A stretch of 64,000 bases of DNA from Atopsyche davidsoni (Eukaryota > Arthropoda > Insecta > Trichoptera > Hydrobiosidae), in assembly GCA_022113835.1 (NCBI GenBank), contig JAILWY010000018.1, positions 20,917,501 to 20,981,500 of the forward strand, written 5' to 3'. Under the pieces are notes generated by a model. That model saw only the letters and a program-made list of their open reading frames with translations, searched no databases and was not told the DNA's origin. This document shows, in pieces, positions 21,505 through 37,330 of this stretch. Position numbers and translations under genes: made by a program. The first letter of the stretch is position 1, and each line of letters begins with the position of its first letter.

Positions 21505-24500
21505 AGTTATAAAAGTTACAGTATTTTTACAATTTTACCAACAATTATTTTAATTATATTTGCGCTCGGACGTTTTGATTATCACTTGACGACTTACTTA
21601 CCAATAACAGGCGTTTTTGATTGTTGGTATATAAATACGTATAGCGATCAAATACTGCGTTTCTTATAGTATTGTATTGAAACCGTAAATATTTTTTTTA
21701 TAAATGTGCTTGGTTCACACTGACGAAACGTATTTGCAATGAAAGTGGTCAAGGTCACGTGGTCTTCACGACTACACCGCACAGTGCTCACCTTCGAGAG
21801 TAGAATTTGGCCACGAGGTATTTCATCTGCTCACAAGTAGCACACCAATCGCAACCTACTAACCACTGTGCCAACAAAGGTTGGTAAGGTATCGATTTTT
21901 GATGTAATATTTTTGTCGTTTTAGAATGTCACAATTTACGGCTTCGTTTATGAAATCGGACACTTACAGTAAGGGATCATTATATCCTTAACATTTCATT
22001 GAGGTTTTATAATATCTCATCAGGAATTGGGTACTTTGAATAATTGTACTCAAATGTACCCAAAATATAGACAAAAGAGTCAAGCCATATTTCTATTTAA
22101 GAGTAAAATATCACGAATGAAAAATGAGATTGACACACGGTAGAATTCATTCAAAGAAAATTATGTTTCCGGGATTAGTTTTTCATAGAAATTATTCAAA
22201 TCCAAGACGAGAGGTGTACAGACGTTTTCATTAACTAGATGATATTGAAATTTTTGCAATCCTCAGGAATTATTCCAGTACCGAAACAGAAACACCCGAG
22301 AAATCTCACAAACCTGTTACTACAACGGCTGCTCAAAACTACGGATACGTTTTTACTGATATTGTTTGTGTCAACATAGATTGCTTATGATAAATGCCAA
22401 GATGTTTTACGTCATTAATATTATTAATTGTGGATATTTAAAAAATCCTGGTAGCAGATCACGGATAACCGCGTGTCGAGAGGGCCGTACAAATGCGGAT
22501 ATTCAGGTTATAATTTATACAACATGGAAGTTGACTGAACTGGTGTGGTATTGTGTCACTAGCCAATTTTCAAATGGCAAATTTTAGAAAGCTCCCCTGG
22601 AGAGCTGATCTCGCTATCTATTTTATCACCATGGCTGCCATAAATATCAATAAAAAAATCACATAAAATTAATTACGAAACTCGGGAAGCAGCTGCGAAC
22701 GAATCCTTTTTCAATTTCACTTTCGTTAACGCGGGCGTAATAATAATCACATCTTTCCCTGGATTTAATAATGAATTTTTATAAAACCTTGATTATTTTT
22801 CACTTAGAATATAGTGTATACTTTAAAGACACTGCCAAAATTTCATATTTTGAATCTAAAAAAGAAATACATTCACATGTGTTCAAAGTATTTTTTTAAA
22901 TATTTTATAAAACACTTTGGTACTTTAGTTTTAATTTATTCAATGGTTGTATAAATATGAATTACTATTTACATTAACTTTTGAATAAAAATACATAAAA
23001 CATACGAATCTACCTGTGACTCGGTTCAAACTAACGAATTTAATTCCAATTAAATGCTCAATTATACCTGCTAGGTGATTTCTCTCACAGTGACGCTCTA
23101 TTCACAGAGCAAGATTTTTCAACTACTCGACTACATTTGGGCAACTTTAACTGACGTTCGTTTTTACCTGTGGAAGGTAGAGGAAAGTGAGGTACATGGG
23201 ATTATTCGTTAAAACAGTAATATATTAATCAAAATTTACTGTCCATATAGACAGACTCTTTTTATTGTAAATGGAAATACACCTCATTTGATCATTAGAT
23301 TAATGTTTAAAAATAAATAAAATGCATGCAGGTATATTGTGTGTACAATGTGTATAAAAAAACCAATAGCCACGAAAAGGGAGGCTCAAACGAAAAAGTC
23401 TTGGATGTTTCCCGTCTTGTGATTGTCTAATAAATTATCGGAAATAATAAAAATACCGTGGTTTAGGCTTCATTTCTCTATTACATACATTTTTTTGTTA
23501 CCAAATACCATCAAAATATAAACTTGGAAAAAGTGAAACCATGCGAAACTTTTATCTCTATTCAATAGAAAATTACCTGTTCAATCACCTGTGAAGACAG
23601 TGCGGCTTTGGGTAAACTTTTCTTCCTTGTTACGTGATTTACAATAATATTTTATAAACACTGTAGCATGAATTATTTTTTTAATTATATTAACTTCCGT
23701 AAAATTCAATCTGTTTATGCGTGCAGTTTTGAATACAAATATTGTACTCTATTTTGCTAATTCTACAGTTTTTTAAAGAATTACAAAATAAATAAGTTTA
23801 TCGATGCTTAATGTGTGTAGTTTGTTTAATTTTAATTTTAAAAATATTTTTTTTATAATTTTACTGTCATTATTATTCAAAGATTATTTTAAAACTTGCA
23901 TATTACTACAAATCTATAACTAATAACGAAATTATTTTAAAGAAACCTATTATTTTTTTTAAAACAACAAACATGTTTTTTTTGCTTCAGCAATATTATT
24001 TTCACTATTATTCGTTTATAGAATATACTTTTTACGTATAAATAGAGAAAAGTCATAAAAACGTTAATATTATCAGTCATTTTTACAGCTTTGCTATCTG
24101 CAAGAATCAGTTGTACGCATTTCGGCGGCGCAGTTATTATCACTCGAAGCGTAAAGTTAGTAAAAGTTTATGAATAAGCCCAGCCGCAAATAATTAGGTC
24201 GTTCCTCTCGCTCACTCGGTACTCTTGAACTTCACTTTGCGTACAAACAATTCCGTTTTGAATCTTTGCGTGAAAGAGAAAGCGCTTTACCGTTCGTCTG
24301 TTATGGTGACGAACACTTAACGTTTTCATGTGTCGGCAACTGTTGGTTTATGAACATACAAACTTACTTTAAAATGTTATGTGTGTGCGATTTTTTTAAA
24401 CGCAAATACATGATTTTGTAGTGCTGCTTTTAACAATAAAAAAACAACAATGCCAACACAAAAAATGTTGTGTATAAATTCTAAAAATATATTTTTACTT

Positions 24501-25001
24501 TTTGGGTATATTTTTTTTTTACTGTCGGTATTTCTGTAATTTTTCAATTATGGACGTACTTGACAAACTATTTTCATTTTATTTAGTAAATTTGTCTATT
24601 AACATGACATGGTCAGCGTTTAGTTATAATCTGCCTCAGAGGCATTTGATTTTTGATTTTAATGGATTTCTAAAATAACACTTAGGGTTCCAATGGCTTC
24701 CCTAATAGGTAATTTTATTTTTTGAAAACACTTGTGATATAAAAGTGGTCACAAAGCCGTTATTTTATAGTAAACTTGCACATTAAGTCATATTTAAGAA
24801 ATAAATTTATTAAACATTTTCAATGTGGAGATATTTGAGGAGTTACGGAGAAACATTCTTAAAAATCGATAATCTGAAAAAAAGACTTCCAACTAAATAC
24901 CGACATAATTTGTAACACGGTAATAATTATATATGTCTATTTTGTGGATTGAACGTTAATCAAGTGCGTTTTAATTATCTTTACAGGCTTATATTACTTA
25001 C
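21505..25001. other. AT-rich stretch, nothing recognised
   Basis: About 3.5 kb without a supportable gene. Open frames at 22366-22587 and 23937-24143 (minus) have no family features. Slightly less AT-rich patches at about 21720-21880 and 24120-24340 hold no recognisable exon. Confidence 0.4.
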
Positions 25002-25169
25002 TAATATGATTAGGCATATTTTTTCACACATTGAAAATTATTTGAAAATGATTGAAAAATATCATCGTGACTTGTGTAGGATTCGAACCTACACAAGTCA
25101 CGATGATATTTTTCTGAGAGTTTCTTTAAATCATTTTCAATGTGTGAAAAAATATGCCTAATCATATTA
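25002..25169. mobile_element. Short palindromic derivative of the same SINE family
   Basis: Arms 25002-25083 and 25088-25169 meet at the box B sequence itself (GTAGG-ATTCGAA-CCTAC). Outer parts match the SINE body of the 21.1-kb pair (ATTTTTTCACACATTG, ATATCATCGTGACTTGTG). Pairing is near perfect at both ends and disturbed in the middle, where one arm has lost or changed about 10 bases. Box A and the rest of the tRNA-like head are absent, so it cannot be transcribed by polymerase III in the usual way. Confidence 0.8.
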
Positions 25170-25814
25170 ATACGATAAGTATTAATAACAAAAAAGATAA
25201 GAAATGACGATAATTATTGTATGTGATCACTTTTAGAATTTAATGACTTAAAAATTATAAATTAAAAATTAGTCAATTTTCCGACATTTTGGTTCCCTAA
25301 GCCTTGACATCTTAACACGTTTTAAGCGGGTAGCCAAATTGACTAAATTGATGTGCGTAGCGGGCAAAATTCGCGTAAAATTGCACGTGTGAAATCTAGT
25401 CTATACACTCTTTGATTTGCCTGTAGTCAAATAAATCGATTTCTATAAAAAGTTGAACCACTTCATACACACTTTTCGGATTACTTGGCATCACAACAAC
25501 ACCACTTTGTCCTAAAAATTGAAGGATTATCATTCTCTGACCACTCCACTTCTTCATTGTCACTTTGTTCAGAATCACTGGACAGTATTGGTAGAAGTAA
25601 CGTTGACGTGTCCTAAACAAACATTAAGAATAAAATGACCTTCTGTCGCTTTTAGTAATCCGCGAAACGGGTACTAGTACCCGCCCCGCCTTTAGTGTGT
25701 TAATTATCGATTGCATGGGGACCGAAATGTCATAGAACTGAAAACTTCGAGTAGCCCAACACTCATCACCTATTATCATCATCATCATCTACAATGGTTG
25801 TGATTGACAATTAT
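25170..25814. other. AT-rich stretch ending in a short ATC run
   Basis: No gene. A run of ATC repeats lies near 25774-25790 just before the GC-rich block. The open frame at 25396-25620 (minus) has no recognisable motif. Confidence 0.35.
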
Positions 25815-26020
25815 GTGGGCCGAAGCCGGCTCGCGGACCACCGTTTGCGCGCCCCCCGCTGGACAACAGTTGCCGTTGGCGCCCACGGCACGAAAGTTGA
25901 ACAATCGCGCCTCACTTTCATATTACTTTTTTCCGTCCGCGCGGACTGCCGCTTCTCAGAGCCGCGGACGCGTTTTTTCTCCCCTAATTGGGCCCCGGCC
26001 CAGCCCCCGGTTGACATAAT
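25815..26020. other. GC-rich block, unidentified
   Basis: A sharply bounded GC- and CpG-rich insert in AT-rich DNA, open in three frames on both strands. It holds a self-complementary GTCCGCGCGGAC and an outer inverted CGTCCGCG/CGCGGACG. No protein family was recognised; it may be a transposon piece or an isolated CpG island. Confidence 0.35.
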
Positions 26021-29000
26021 ATATTAGCTTTTATTAAACTTTATGCATAGCACTTTCCAGTGTTATGAAAAAAAACACACATCTAATAATACCGTAGGAC
26101 TTAAATACTGACAACAGGTATTAAAAATTTAGATGACTTGGTATCTTAGTATTGAGTAACATATTTTTTTTTAACCCTCTCCATTTTCGGACCATCTGCA
26201 TGAATCTATGTTCAAGGTTGGAGGATAAAAAACTTCAATTAGTTCAACAATTGTGAAATGTCTGCTTAAACCTACGAATATACCTATTGGAAATATAAAA
26301 ACTTACAAGTCTTAATAAACCAATTTAAAAGTTTTTTGTGACATATTATTTTGAGAAATCAACTAAACCTTTTATATACACTTTTTAAACAACTTTTAAA
26401 TCTACTTTGTAAATAATATTAATTGTATTTATTTAAGTATGTAATTTAACATTGGGCCAAGTGAAGTATGTTAATTTTTTTTTGCCAATAAACTTAACTT
26501 AAAGAAAGTGTGTTTTTATAAGAAATCCCTCGACGTTTCGGAGGAATCTGGTGTTTTCATTTTCCGATTGTTAAGCTTCATGTGTGTACACCCATCCGCG
26601 GCAACTTTCTTCCGTGCAATAAAAGATAAGTGTCCAAACCTGACCAAAGATGAGTGCATGTTGTTGTTTACCAGAAAAATTTACAGTTATTTATGTTGCC
26701 ATAAACACAGATTTCAAAAATTAAGTCAATTTACTACAAGGCTACATGTAGTTAGTAAATATTTTTGCGTGGAACAGGATTTTTTATTTTCTCTTAAATA
26801 ATATTTGTTTTTTTAACGACATTGGTCATTTACTTTCCTTTTTTAAGAGGAAGGCTTGTATATGTTGAATAAACCTATTTTTCTGCTAGTTTTTTTCTTT
26901 TATATAGGACTTAACTACAGAATCTAAACGATACGTATTATAAGCGTCTTGGATTAAATATAAGTAAATATTTTCTATTTTTAATATAAAATTAAAAAAC
27001 AAGATGTGTTTTCATGTAATTAATAAATAAAAAAATAATCATGTCATATATTTTCATTAATTTTTTTTTTTGTGAATTGGAATTTACGTACTGTCATAAT
27101 ACCTTGAGTTTTTTAAACTATTTGTTTGCTTAATGCAACTTTGAACTCTCGCGCCAATATCTAGAACACTTGCCCGGGCAAGTTTAATAATCAACCAAAA
27201 AAATCGGAAACAGACACTTCCGGTTGAAAAAGTACAGCCGGTGACCGTGAGATGGCAGTGCACACTTAAAATGCTTGGCTGTATAATGTAACACAGCCTT
27301 CCAGCGAGATTTTCACAATCTTCAAAATATTATGTTTCAAGCTACGTTTGTTGAGATGTCGCTGGTGTAAGCTGTCCGGATAAAAATTGTCTTAAAAATG
27401 TCTTTAATACATCTTCGAAACTCCTTTTTTTACCAGCTTTTCTATTATTTTTAAATAATTATTATAAAAATATTAAAGCCTGTTATATATAATCAAATTT
27501 ATGAAAATTTGTGTTGTGCGATTTACAGTTACAGGAATAAAAATATGTAAATAAAATGACAGCAACCCTTCAAAGTGTTTTCTATTTGATATTTTTCAAA
27601 CTTTTAAAATACATCACGTGTAATATATCACTTACAAGGTTACGACATTGAATCCGAAAAAAGTAAAAAAAGTTCAGATTTTTTCATTTCCGTTAAAAAT
27701 ACATGCTCAAATTAAAGCCAAAAACATTTCAAGATAAAAACTCTGTAACGTAAGTTTTCTATAATTTTATTGTATGTACTAACGTTAAACTTTCAGTTAC
27801 TCTCTACTACCTGTCTATCATCTTTCATAATTTTTTTTCAGGGTACTGTTTTTTATAAACTTCTTGTATCATATTATCTAAAAGATGTTTTTCGCTTGTA
27901 TAAGTAGAATTTTTATTAATTACAATATATATACTATTGACAAAATTAATAAATATCGTGAATCATTCATGTCATTTTAGTCATAAATCAATTACTTAAA
28001 TAATATTTACACAATTACTGAATACGGGTGAAAATGCGAGTATTTTATAAAACATGAAAATATTTTCATTTTAAAAAATATCACCTAATATAATATCGTC
28101 AAAAAAAGGCAATAATTTTTTTTCCATAATTATACACCCATGAATGTCATAATTAATAAATAATATTCAATATTAATCAATTTGACACTTAGTTATTTTA
28201 CAACCTCAAACTCATTTTTTAGTTGTTAACTAAAGGTTCAGGCAAAAAATAGCAACGCAGACTACTTTTTGTGCGTTTAGAAGAAAAAAAACAAAGTTCG
28301 CATTCCATGTCAATGGCGTGACATAACAAAATTTGGACTGACTTTTTTGTGGGGAATTCTCACAAAACCCTGGTTCTATAAAAACTCAAAACCCGACAGT
28401 TATTATTATTATTCGATTAAAAGCCACCATAGTAATCACAGGTACACTTTTAACCTTGTCCACGTGACGAATGTTGGGTTTTGTTGGAATTGCCATGTTT
28501 TTTGTTTTAGGTTTGCGGCTTGCCTGACAGTTGCAGTCTTTTTAATATGTTATTTGTGAAATAAATTATGGTCGTAGATATTGGTATCCTCTGTTATAAG
28601 GATTTTTCGAAACCAAAATCCCTAATGTCCCAACACGAGAACCTAAACGTCCAAGAAATAAAGACTTCAAGGCGGTCACTCAAGAAATCAAAATTATATA
28701 TTCCATATATTTATAAAAATAAATGCAAGTATAATTGTTCGTATGTAAAATATTTATTTGTCGTGAATGTCTTATTTTTTTCTGTTTATTCTTAAAAGTA
28801 ATAAGTTTTTAAAAATGCAAAAAATACTTTTTAATACTACATTGAGAATGGACTACATATATATTATATAATTCTATTGCGTTTTGTGTGCTTTAGCAAA
28901 AAATAAACATTTAAAATTATTTTTATAAGAACAATGTTATTGTGTGATTTGTCACGTTTCTTTTCAAAAATTTTACATTTCCGTTCGGGCCATGTTCATG

Positions 29001-29444
29001 GACATAAAATTCAATTTTATATTCCTTAAGATAGTCCTTATACTAGAACCAAAACGCCAGTACTTAAAAGAAGGAACGGGGCATTCCTAATAACAACGAA
29101 TATTAGCCACAACAACCTGCGAACACATTTATTAACACTTGTTATTTTTGTTCTTGAGAGTTCATTCTTAAGCGATGAATGCTTTACATTGAAAATTCTT
29201 AATACAACCAAGAAAACAGCGTAACGTGTCAAATAATTATATGCATTTATTTTTTTGAAGTAATTATTAAATTAATAATATCCGGTAAACTTTAGCAGGT
29301 AGCCTGACTCTGTTTACCTTCTCTAAAATACAAGAACATAGTGGTATTTGAATTAATATTGGTTTTTTTTTTTTGTTTAAACGATATCAAAACAAATAAT
29401 ACACACGGGAATTTTCAAAATACGTACAACGTGGTTTATTTATA

Positions 29445-29492
<48 letters not shown>

Positions 29493-30125
29493 ATTTGCCA
29501 ATGTAAAAAATATATACATATAACACTATTTAAAACATTAGTTTTGGATTTCACTTGAAACTTTATTTCACGAGTTCACGTAAATTTGGTTTTGTATGTG
29601 ACTAGAGAATATGAAACGGATCTGAGCTACTATTTAAAATATATTGAAGATCTTTTGTAAAATATTGAAAAATAAATCAAAGGATATATTTTATATTTTT
29701 AAAAGATAAATTGCATATAATTTAAATCAAATATTTATTTTTGTGTATTGAGTTTATTTTTTAATACGCACTTTTTTACGGAATAACCTTCCCCTCCCCC
29801 CAAATATATTTTTTTTATTACTAAAGTTACAATTATTTGTATATTGAAAATATTATTCTAAAAATTTCCAGTAAAACAGGTTCATAAAACCTTCGATTAA
29901 TATTAAAAATCGCAGTGCGTAGAGAATGAAAAAAAATAATACAAAAAATGACCTAGGGTTTTCATAAAAATCAAAGATAAAATCACATGACAAGTTTGTT
30001 GCCCTTTTATTTAAATACTTTTTTTTCTATACCAAAAATTCTCTTTGGTTATGAGTGGTTATTCTTGAATACAAATTTATTTTGTAAAAAAAATAGCATA
30101 TATCAAGGTTGCTATCATATGTATG
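26021..30125. other. AT-rich stretch, nothing recognised
   Basis: About 4.1 kb. Open frames at 26508-26801, 28347-28559, 28568-28795 and 29038-29232 (minus) are short and featureless. The phrase TTTTTTGTGGGGAA near 28344 recurs near 34968. A TA microsatellite at 29440-29487 is listed separately. Confidence 0.35.
29440..29487. repeat. TA dinucleotide microsatellite, one interruption
   Basis: About 24 TA units interrupted by a G near 29450. Confidence 0.9.
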
Positions 30126-30164
30126 TTTGTATTTTGTCTTCACTTTGAGTTTATTAAAATTATT

Positions 30165-30210
30165 TGCATTACTAGTTTCGACCCAATACACTGGGTCATC
30201 ATCAGATACA
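30165..30210 (-). ncRNA. Hammerhead-ribozyme-like motif with intact core
   Basis: Minus-strand order: UGUAU (stem I), CUGAUGA (rc of 30199-30205), one extra U, GACCCA-loop-UGGGUC (stem II, six perfect pairs), GAAA (30179-30176), self-complementary CUAG, UA, then AUGCA. UGUAU and AUGCA give five stem I pairs including one G-U. All conserved core bases and a UH cleavage site are present. The CUAG has no loop, so stem III could form only between two molecules. The unpaired U before stem II is not part of the standard hammerhead consensus. Activity is untested. Confidence 0.5.
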
Positions 30211-30311
30211 TATCAATTGTATAACCCTCATCTAATTTTATCAAATTTTTTAATGTTACCAGTATCCTATTAGTTGTATATGTTGTTTTTATATTTTGCT
30301 AGTTTAGTTAC

Positions 30312-30355
30312 GCATCTAATGATGACCCAGTGTATTGGGTCGAAACTAGTAATGC
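30312..30355 (+). ncRNA. Hammerhead-ribozyme-like motif, mutated core, opposite arm
   Basis: Plus-strand order: GCAU (30312-30315), CUAAUGA (30316-30322; the G of CUGAUGA is A), U, GACCCA/UGGGUC stem II, GAAA (30342-30345), CUAG, UA, AUGC. Stem I is four Watson-Crick pairs, with C-G where the other arm has a U-G wobble. The core change would be expected to inactivate this copy. Confidence 0.4.
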
Positions 30356-30394
30356 AATTAATTTTAATAAACTCAAAGTGAAGACAAAATACAA

Positions 30395-31675
30395 AGGTAC
30401 TTTAATCATTATAAAAATGGATCTTCACGAATCAAATTCCTTGTTCCTCAACAAGATCGTATGGGATAGGTTATACTTTATGCACTTCCATAATACTTTA
30501 AATAATAAAATATTCAATGATACTCTTATTTATTTTGTGAAGTGAACAAATTAGCCCACAAACTTGGTTGACACCGACTTGCAGAAAAGAGAACCGTTGA
30601 AAGCATACAAAGTTTTGCCATATCCGATTTATTTAAAAAATAAATCATTTTAAAATATCACATATTTTATTTTATTATATTGATAAAAATCCATTTGTCT
30701 AAAATCTAAAAGTAAATAACGTGTTATTACAAAAATAATTGATTGAAAGTAATTTTAATCTTATTTTTACATGATTCTTAATTGACCGAATATATATCAA
30801 ATCGGCATTATTAACCAAAAAAACGTGGTTATGTGAACAAGGTATTTTAGAGATTTGAAATTATCGGGTTTGAATCTCTATTAAGTCTTTATAAAAAAGT
30901 TGAGAATTTTTCTTCCCAGTAAATGTTTTTTTATTTTTGTATTTATTAAATTTAAAAAATAGGTTTGAGCTACGGGTAATTCGGTTTTTACAAAATACCA
31001 AATTGTTTTTATATGGTTTGTTCTGTGGCCTTCTTTTGACAACATTGAGCTTAAGTCTACAAAAAATATGTTAATTTTTTAAGGCATTAACCATTATCCA
31101 TGACTTAATTTCATTTTTTGTGTGCACTGGCATTCTATTCACCGCCTTCTCTGTGCGATATCAATAGTGTGATTTTTTTTAAATATAATCAATACCTTAA
31201 AAAAACACACACCCAGTTTTTAAAAATATAGTTTAAGCATACACAATTATTGAGAAGATTAATGATTAATGTGAAATATCAATTGTTTAAAAAATATATA
31301 ACTGTCCTTGTGCAAAATAATAAACCTTGTTTATTTTTGAAATCGATAGAAATACAAACAAATCATGTTGTAAAAAATAATATTTATTTATAAAACGAGC
31401 TGAAGAAATATTTGTTTAGATACTTGTTTTTTTTTATTAGACATTATGTGTGATTCTACAAACACACTAAGCAGTTTATTACATGCAGTAATTAACTAGA
31501 GACTACATCACAAATCAGACAACCCAAAACGCCATCATCATCATTTTTGATTCGATCATTACGCCCAATAAAACGCCTTGTAATTTTTTCGCGTTGAGTA
31601 ACTCGGTTCAAACGCAGCCTCTGCGACATGAAAGGAGGCATAATAGCGCGCTCGAAGGTAACGAAGTGGCCGGGG
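30395..31675. other. AT-rich stretch with one better-composed open frame
   Basis: Mostly featureless. On the minus strand at 31698-31492 a 68-codon frame has mixed codon use and an arginine-rich translation (RLRLNRVTQREKITRRFIGR), unlike the AT-driven frames around it. It has no recognised family, and its 5' end runs into the CACGTG array, so a real gene is unproven. Confidence 0.3.
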
Positions 31676-31715
31676 CACGTGACGTCACGTGACATCACGT
31701 GATATCACGTGATTT
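31676..31715. promoter_or_regulatory. Four CACGTG E-boxes at exact 10-bp spacing
   Basis: CACGTG occurs at 31676, 31686, 31696 and 31706. The full unit is CACGTGA plus a variable triplet reading CGT, CAT, TAT, TTT. Between boxes 1 and 2 this also makes TGACGTCA (31680-31687), the palindromic CRE. CACGTG is bound by bHLH factors of the USF, Max, Mitf/TFEB and CLOCK-CYCLE types. Ten-bp spacing puts the boxes on one face of the helix. It may be a regulatory cluster or simply a short decayed minisatellite; no gene start is evident nearby. Confidence 0.5.
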
Positions 31716-36094
<4,379 letters not shown>

Positions 36095-36125
36095 GAACAG
36101 TCTCCGACTGCTCCCGGAGCACCCT

Positions 36126-36420
36126 ATACAAGAAAGAACGCCAAGTAGTCAACAATTATTGTACCCACTTGTTCTACCTGTTATTTTTGTTTTCTGTTTT
36201 TTTTTCTTATTATAATGCTCTATCTTTGTTATCAGGTTCGAAGTTATTTATTTAATGTACACATAAACTCATGCAAAAAACGGGATTATTCACTTATTCT
36301 CCCTGCCTAACACAATAATCTAAATAAACAAATACATGTAAGTCACACAACCTGCGCGCAGTATCAGGGGATAGCCAAACACTATACAATGAAAAATAAA
36401 AGGATTTTGATTTGATTTTT
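36126..36420 (+). mobile_element. 5'-truncated LINE 3' UTR copy
   Basis: Starts with TACAAGAAAGAACGCCAAGT and keeps the block order of 13763-14070 (TCTATCTTTGTTATC, CTGCCTAACACAATAAT, CACACAACCTGC, GATAGCCA). It ends in AAAATAAAAGGATTTTGATT, a low-complexity tail of the kind LINEs leave. Only the 3' UTR is present, as in abortive reverse transcription. Confidence 0.7.
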
Positions 36421-36824
36421 TAGATTTCGCTTTGAAAGAATATATTTTTAATTACTGGTAATATTTACAACAAAAGTTCAATTCATAAAAATTTAATTAA
36501 ACTGCAAAAGAAAGGAATTAAGCCATGAACTCTCTGCCTAGGATCGACACGAAGCCAATAGCCGTGTATGTTTTCAGTCAGCTTCTACTAAGCCGCGCAG
36601 TTTTCTAGGCAAAAGTAATTGGCAAATGAGTTTAAGAGTACCAATTTGTAATAACGCACAATATCGAAACGCATCGATGCACTCACAATGTTCAAGTGCG
36701 TCGTAGCAAGCCGCCGCGTTACCCAACGCAGTGCAACAAAGAAACGCGCAACTTCATCCGGGAATTTATGACGATATCGAAAATAATAGAGTTATTTGTA
36801 TTATAGAAAAAAATAACTTCTTTT
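36421..36824. other. Unassigned sequence between two retroelement fragments
   Basis: Moderately GC-rich from about 36530 to 36760 and then AT-rich. It may be an older part of the downstream LINE; no reading frame was recognised. Confidence 0.3.
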
Positions 36825-37330
36825 GAGCATAGTACTTTCCTTAAATTATTATATGTACTGCGTGCTGTCTCAATCCTCGATTGGAGATTACCAAATGTTA
36901 TGTCGTCTAAGTTCTTCATTTATGGAGTCGAAGCTTGGACACTCAAGACAGCTACTATGCAATGAATTGAGACGGCAGAAATGTGGCTGTATAGAAGAAT
37001 CTTTAGAATATCATGGGTTGACCGTGTCACAAATGAAATAGTTTCGCCGGAATGCGCAAAGAAAGGGAACTCTTGACGTTGGTAAAGAAGCGAAAGATCT
37101 CATATTTTGGCCTCATTTTTCGCACCAATAAGTATGGCATTCTCCAGCTGAATGTCCAAGGAAAATTGAAGGAAAAGAGGGCATTGAAAGAAGGAAGTCC
37201 ACGTGAATGCAAAATTTGCATCCAAAGTGCAGCCGGATTGGTGAGACTGCTCCAGGTTAGGGATATGTTCAAGGAATTGGTCACCAACCTCCTATGAAGA
37301 GAAGCAACAGAAGAAGAATTACTACTTTGC
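36825..37330 (+). pseudogene. Decayed LINE reverse-transcriptase C-terminus, plus strand
   Basis: Read across several frames, the segment gives YGVEAWTLKTATMQ, then AEMWLYRRIFRISWVDRVTN and a final LVRLLQVRDMFKELVTNLL. This is the conserved tail found after the reverse-transcriptase domain in many insect LINEs (YG-E-WT, E-W-YRR-L-I-W-D-VTN). Stops and at least two frame changes make it a dead copy. The same tail is present antisense at 56525-56945. The clade is not determinable from this part. Confidence 0.75.

Larger units (their letters stand above)
30126..30394. mobile_element. Foldback element with hammerhead-like motifs in both arms
   Basis: Left arm 30126-30210 and right arm 30312-30394 pair over about 83 bp with only a few differences, around a loop of about 101 bases. 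Each arm carries the same hairpin-and-GAAA motif near the loop and a shared outer flank (CTTCACTTTGAGTTTATTAA). There is no coding content. It resembles dispersed arthropod repeats with a GATGACCC...GGGTCGAAAC signature, possibly derived from Penelope-like elements; that origin is inference. Confidence 0.75.

Noticed and set aside
21108..25169. CRISPR-like repeat array
   Set aside because: The recurrent blocks are inverted SINE copies, not regularly spaced direct repeats, and the genome is eukaryotic.
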